A stretch of 52,260 bases of DNA, taken from positions 1-52,260 of the forward strand of contig CALHYE010000016.1 in the NCBI GenBank assembly GCA_938040735.1, given 5' to 3'. The notes beneath the pieces are model-generated. The model saw only the letters and a program-made list of their open reading frames with translations, had not been told where the DNA came from and did no database searches. Positions 48,680 to 52,260 of this stretch are shown piece by piece. The translations under genes and the position numbers were made by a program. Every line of letters begins with the position of its first letter. Positions within the stretch are counted from its first letter, which is position 1. This DNA is from an uncultured Bellilinea sp. Its GTDB lineage: Bacteria > Chloroflexota > Anaerolineae > Anaerolineales > Anaerolineaceae.

Positions 48680-50200
48680 ATGTCTCCAAAAACCTCTCGA
48701 TTTATGATCTTTGCGGCTGTAATTTTAAGTGGGGTGCCATTTCTGGTTGGGTTTCTATTGCAGGACGAGAATTTTATATACAGCGGTTTTTTATTGAACC
48801 CCATTGATGGATTCAGTTATTTGGCGAAGATGCAAATTGGGCTGCGCGGAGAGTGGTTATTTCATTTACCATACACTGCGCAGGAAGGGCAAGGTGGGTT
48901 CCTTTTCTTGTTTTATATCCTGCTTGGACATATTGCAAGGGTCTTTTCGCTGCAGCCGATCCTTGTTTTTCACCTAGCCCGCTTTGCGGCAGTGGTTGTT
49001 ATGTGCTTGGGAATTGAAGCCTATCTACGGTCGCTTCAAGTGAGATGGCTTCAAATCACATTCTCTTACCTCTTGGTTATGGTTCTGTTTGGTTCGGGAT
49101 TGGGGTGGGCGGCAGGATTATTCGGCGTTTTTACAATGGACTTTTGGGTTGCTGAAGCCTATCCCTACTTGAGCATGATTGCCAATCCACATTTCCCATT
49201 AGGGATTGGTTTATTGCTGTGGTTTTTCTCTAAAGTGCAAAAGAACAGACCAGCCCAATGGTTTGACCCGCTTTTGGGGGTAATCCTTGCGATTGTTTTG
49301 CCTTTTGCCGTTGTGGTCGCGACGACGGTTTGTGCCGTCTATTATTTCTTGCGGTTAATTCAGCGCCAGAAAATCCAATGGAAATTGCCGATGGTTTATT
49401 TATTCCCGGCCGGGATAGCGCTAATCTATCAATATTTCGCAATTCTGTCCGATCCTTTATTGAAAGAGTGGAATGCTCAAAATCAAACCCTCACTCCCTC
49501 GCTGATTATCCTCCTTATTTCATTTGCGCCCCTGATTTTGTTTGCATTGATTGGATTAGCAACCTGGGGGCTAAGAGAACGCGATGCGAATTTAAATCTA
49601 ACTGCAGCCTGGTTAATCAGCGGGATGGGTTTGGCTTATTTCCCGTTTGCCCTTCAAAGGCGTTTTCTGTTAGGTTGGTTAATTCCAGTCGCGATTTTTG
49701 CATTGTTCAGTTTAGGCAAGATTGCAAATCTCCAAATATCCAGGTTTCGCAAATGGTTCTGGTTGATCTTACCGCTTTGTTTAGTTACGAATCTTTTTCT
49801 ATTGCTTGGCGCTCTACAGGCTTTTGTTCAACATCAGTTCCCCCTGTATCTGAGCCGTAATGATCAAACAACATTAGAGTGGATGCAACTGGAGGTTTGT
49901 TCTCAAAAAGCAATTGCACTGTCGCCGGCTGAATTTGGTCTGCTTATTCCAGCTTACACCGATTGTCGAGTCATCTACGGCCATCCTTTTGAAACGGTCA
50001 ATGCGAACACCTTAAAGGATTGGCTTGAAAGATTTTACAATGGAAGATTAGGGAGAGAGGAATTCAATCTTTTTGTTGAACAAAATCACGTGGATTATAT
50101 TCTTTGGCCTCGAAACAACGCTGCTCAATTTCCAGAATGGATGAAAGCCTTGTCAATTGTATATCAAAATGACTCTTTTTCAATCCTTGAGGCGCGATAG
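48680..50200 (+). CDS. Polytopic membrane protein, GT-C glycosyltransferase-like
   Basis: A 506-residue protein with about ten to eleven TM helices and a soluble C-terminal ~90 residues containing a YGHPFETVNANTLKDW segment. The early NPIDGFSYLAKMQIGLRGEWLFHLPY between the first helices resembles the first extracytoplasmic loop of GT-C lipid-linked-sugar transferases, but no catalytic motif can be assigned with certainty. The ATG at 48680 is preferred to the frame opening at 48593, because the extra residues are not membrane-like and a promoter lies between. No ribosome site is seen. It is followed 11 bases later by a YfhO-like protein. Confidence 0.75.
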   Translation: MSPKTSRFMIFAAVILSGVPFLVGFLLQDENFIYSGFLLNPIDGFSYLAKMQIGLRGEWLFHLPYTAQEGQGGFLFLFYILLGHIARVFSLQPILVFHLARFAAVVVMCLGIEAYLRSLQVRWLQITFSYLLVMVLFGSGLGWAAGLFGVFTMDFWVAEAYPYLSMIANPHFPLGIGLLLWFFSKVQKNRPAQWFDPLLGVILAIVLPFAVVVATTVCAVYYFLRLIQRQKIQWKLPMVYLFPAGIALIYQYFAILSDPLLKEWNAQNQTLTPSLIILLISFAPLILFALIGLATWGLRERDANLNLTAAWLISGMGLAYFPFALQRRFLLGWLIPVAIFALFSLGKIANLQISRFRKWFWLILPLCLVTNLFLLLGALQAFVQHQFPLYLSRNDQTTLEWMQLEVCSQKAIALSPAEFGLLIPAYTDCRVIYGHPFETVNANTLKDWLERFYNGRLGREEFNLFVEQNHVDYILWPRNNAAQFPEWMKALSIVYQNDSFSILEAR

Positions 50201-50211
50201 ATAGGATCAAG

Positions 50212-52260
50212 ATGCGTAAAAAATGGTGGTGGTTAATTCTGGTTATCCCGCTTGCCCCGTGGTTGCTCAGTTCGTTGAATTTTTTCTATCCGAGATATTC
50301 AGAATTTTCAGACCTTACCATTACTCACTTGCCAAACGCGGTTTATCTCCTGGACAGCATCAAGAATCATGGTAGTTTTCCGTTTTGGTCTAACTTGATT
50401 TTCAGCGGTTATCCCTTTGCCGCAAATCCATTAGCGGGTTTATGGTATCCGCCGGGATGGCTGGCATATATCTTTCCCTTCCCCCTAGGTTTTAATTTGC
50501 TAGCGATACTGCATCTATTGTGGGGGGCGATTGGAATTAAATTCTTATTAGATCGCCAAAATTTACGGGAAGAAGCCAGTTTGTTTGGGGCATTTGCCTT
50601 TTTACTGATGCCGAAGTTGTTTGCACATTTTGCAGCCGGACACATTACCCTAATCTATGCTGTTTGCTGGACGCCCTGGCTTTTGTTTAATCAAATTGCC
50701 AATCAGCATCAATCGCGGTGGCTAATTTCCGCTGCTATCATGGGACTGATAACTTTAGCGGATGTGCGTTGGCTGGCTTATGCAGTATTTTTGTGGGGCG
50801 GATGGGTGGTTTATTACCTGATTGATCAACGCAAAACACTTCCCCCCACGAAAAAAATCCTACAAATAGTTGAGATTCCAGCAGGATTATTGGCGGCGAT
50901 TTTATTAGCGGCGGTTTTATTATTGCCGCTGGTTGAATATACCCGCCTTTCAACCCGATCTCTGATGAGCCTAAAAGATTTCTCAATTTATTCCTTGCCG
51001 ATAGAAGAAACCTTGGGCTTGTGGATACCCGATTTTGGGGGCTATGCGGAATGGGTTCTCTACCCCGGTTCGCCGGTTTTTTGTCTTGCAATTTATTCTT
51101 TAACTATCCCAAGCGTTCGAAAGAAAACCGTATTTTGGTGGCTGGTTGTCCTGTTTAGCCTGTTGCTATCTGTTGGAGAATCGTTACCATTTTATCCATT
51201 CCTGACAACTTTGCCCGCAATGGATTTATTGCGGGTGCCGACTCGCTTTTACTTTTTAGGTGGAATGGGATTTGCAGTTTTAGCAGCCTGGGGTCTTCAA
51301 GATCTACTCGAAAGGGACAGGCTGTTTCGTCCTGATCCGGTCTTTTTTATGACACCCTTTGCCGCTTTTACAGGTTTCTTCGGATTGGGTTTCCTTGTAA
51401 TGGGGCAGAAAGTTCCGGCAAATTTAATTTGGGGATTTTTCAGTCTGCTGGGGGTAATATTTTTGATTGCCGTGTTAGAGCGAAAAAGAACCCTAATCAT
51501 TGCTGGTGCAAGAATATTGATCTTATTTCTGGTTGTTGACTTATCGCTGGTTAATCAACAAAGCATCCGGGCGATAAAGATCGAGGAGATTTTTTCCGAA
51601 AGCAAACCGGTTGTTGAGTTCTTGAAGGCTCAAAGGGGAGAATTCCGGGTTTATACCCCTTCAAATAGTATTCCTCAGCATATTGCGGCATTCCATCAAA
51701 TCAAAATGGTTAATGGGGTTGACCCCTTGATCCTCAAAGCCTATCAGCAATTTTTTATCAAGGCCAGCGGAGTGCCTCTTGATCGCTATAGCGTTACCCT
51801 TCCCCCCTTTCCGAATGACGATCCAAAAACGGATAATCAAAATTTTACCCCCGATATGGAATTGATGGGATTGCTTGGTGTAAGATTTGTTGTGTCGGAA
51901 TTTGACATCCCCTTGCTTCAATCCAATGAAGTCGCTCGGTTTTCTAACACCCGGATATATGAAAACCCTTATTTCCACGGTTTGGCGTGGATAGAGCGCG
52001 GCGGAGAAAAACAGCCGATTTTCAATCTTCAAATTAAGCCTAACCGGCTTGAATTGACCGCAAAAGGGCCAGGAAAATTACTTGTTTCGCAAATATATTA
52101 TCCCGGCTGGATTGCTTCGATGGATGGTCAAGCAGTTAAGTTCACTACAAGCAATGGTCTATTTCCGGTTTTTGAATTGCCGGATGGAGAACACACGATA
52201 GAATTAGAATTCCAACCGGTTTTAGTGTATATTGGATTATCTATAAGCATCATTTCATGG
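50212..52260 (+). CDS. YfhO-family membrane protein, 3'-truncated by window edge
   Basis: An open frame from the ATG at 50212 to the last base, giving at least 683 residues without a stop. It has many hydrophobic helices from the N-terminus on. It then has a soluble segment with VYTPSNSIPQHIAAFHQIKMVNG (about 482-504) and the typical late YfhO signature SQIYYPGWIASMDGQAV, then the VFELPDGEHTIELEFQP strand, and a hydrophobic helix at the edge. YfhO proteins are GT-C-type glycosyltransferases or flippase helpers of cell-surface glycosylation (for example of lipoteichoic acid in Firmicutes). AGGAT precedes the ATG by 5 bases. It follows the 48680 membrane protein closely and may form a surface-glycan pair with it. 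Confidence 0.85.
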   Translation, partial: MRKKWWWLILVIPLAPWLLSSLNFFYPRYSEFSDLTITHLPNAVYLLDSIKNHGSFPFWSNLIFSGYPFAANPLAGLWYPPGWLAYIFPFPLGFNLLAILHLLWGAIGIKFLLDRQNLREEASLFGAFAFLLMPKLFAHFAAGHITLIYAVCWTPWLLFNQIANQHQSRWLISAAIMGLITLADVRWLAYAVFLWGGWVVYYLIDQRKTLPPTKKILQIVEIPAGLLAAILLAAVLLLPLVEYTRLSTRSLMSLKDFSIYSLPIEETLGLWIPDFGGYAEWVLYPGSPVFCLAIYSLTIPSVRKKTVFWWLVVLFSLLLSVGESLPFYPFLTTLPAMDLLRVPTRFYFLGGMGFAVLAAWGLQDLLERDRLFRPDPVFFMTPFAAFTGFFGLGFLVMGQKVPANLIWGFFSLLGVIFLIAVLERKRTLIIAGARILILFLVVDLSLVNQQSIRAIKIEEIFSESKPVVEFLKAQRGEFRVYTPSNSIPQHIAAFHQIKMVNGVDPLILKAYQQFFIKASGVPLDRYSVTLPPFPNDDPKTDNQNFTPDMELMGLLGVRFVVSEFDIPLLQSNEVARFSNTRIYENPYFHGLAWIERGGEKQPIFNLQIKPNRLELTAKGPGKLLVSQIYYPGWIASMDGQAVKFTTSNGLFPVFELPDGEHTIELEFQPVLVYIGLSISIISW

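Overview
The window looks like a chromosomal segment of an anaerobic bacterium of the Chloroflexota, most likely class Anaerolineae. This placement is an inference from gene content and moderate G+C, not from a marker phylogeny. Pointers are a tungsten-type aldehyde:ferredoxin oxidoreductase, a K+-independent membrane pyrophosphatase, many small zinc-ribbon/HEAT/TPR proteins, a long TPR protein next to sigA, and YfhO/GT-C-like membrane proteins. No phage, insertion sequence or CRISPR array was seen. Genes are densely packed, with many strong hairpin terminators between convergent genes.

Layout. 1-4.9 kb: the 3' part of an iron alcohol dehydrogenase, an aldehyde:ferredoxin oxidoreductase (together alcohol to aldehyde to acid), a small membrane protein and a Gfo/Idh/MocA dehydrogenase. 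4.9-8.0 kb: a promoter, a class I cyclic-di-GMP riboswitch with a terminator platform, then a large secreted subtilase. 8-13 kb: Sua5, a nuclease lipoprotein, a voltage-sensor K+ channel with a zinc ribbon, an amino-acid permease and a CBS-CBS-ACT protein. 13-17 kb: a small membrane protein, a TSUP exporter, an epimerase and an MFS transporter. 17.2-18.9 kb: tRNA-Asp, a two-gene operon of unknown function behind a fluoride (crcB-type) riboswitch on the minus strand, and ndk. 18.9-23.2 kb: a 940-residue TPR protein with repeated Trp motifs, and sigA. 23.6-29.8 kb: hppA, an RluA-type synthase, a monooxygenase-like protein, a second iron alcohol dehydrogenase, DegV and a nitroreductase. 29.9-35.7 kb: zwf, a double zinc-ribbon protein, an SH3b protein and a minus-strand lipid/aminotransferase cluster. 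35.7-39.8 kb: MFS, smpB, a polyprenol-kinase-like protein and a histidine ammonia-lyase with an unusual MIO triad. 39.8-45.4 kb: a probable eight-gene operon from a Tat-exported L,D-transpeptidase with an apparently leaderless promoter through ccdA, tlpA, a degenerate glutaredoxin-DUF2085 fusion, pgeF, yggS, yggT and yggU. 45.4-48.6 kb: a membrane-anchored NACHT-HEAT ATPase and a coiled-coil zinc-ribbon protein. 48.7 kb to the end: two polytopic membrane proteins, the last running off the window.

The strongest unusual signals are the two riboswitches. The fluoride aptamer has its own promoter and an overlapping terminator, yet it precedes two proteins that are not known fluoride exporters or fluoride-sensitive enzymes; this is the best candidate for an undescribed system here. 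The c-di-GMP aptamer is built as an ON switch for a secreted protease, linking the second messenger to extracellular proteolysis.
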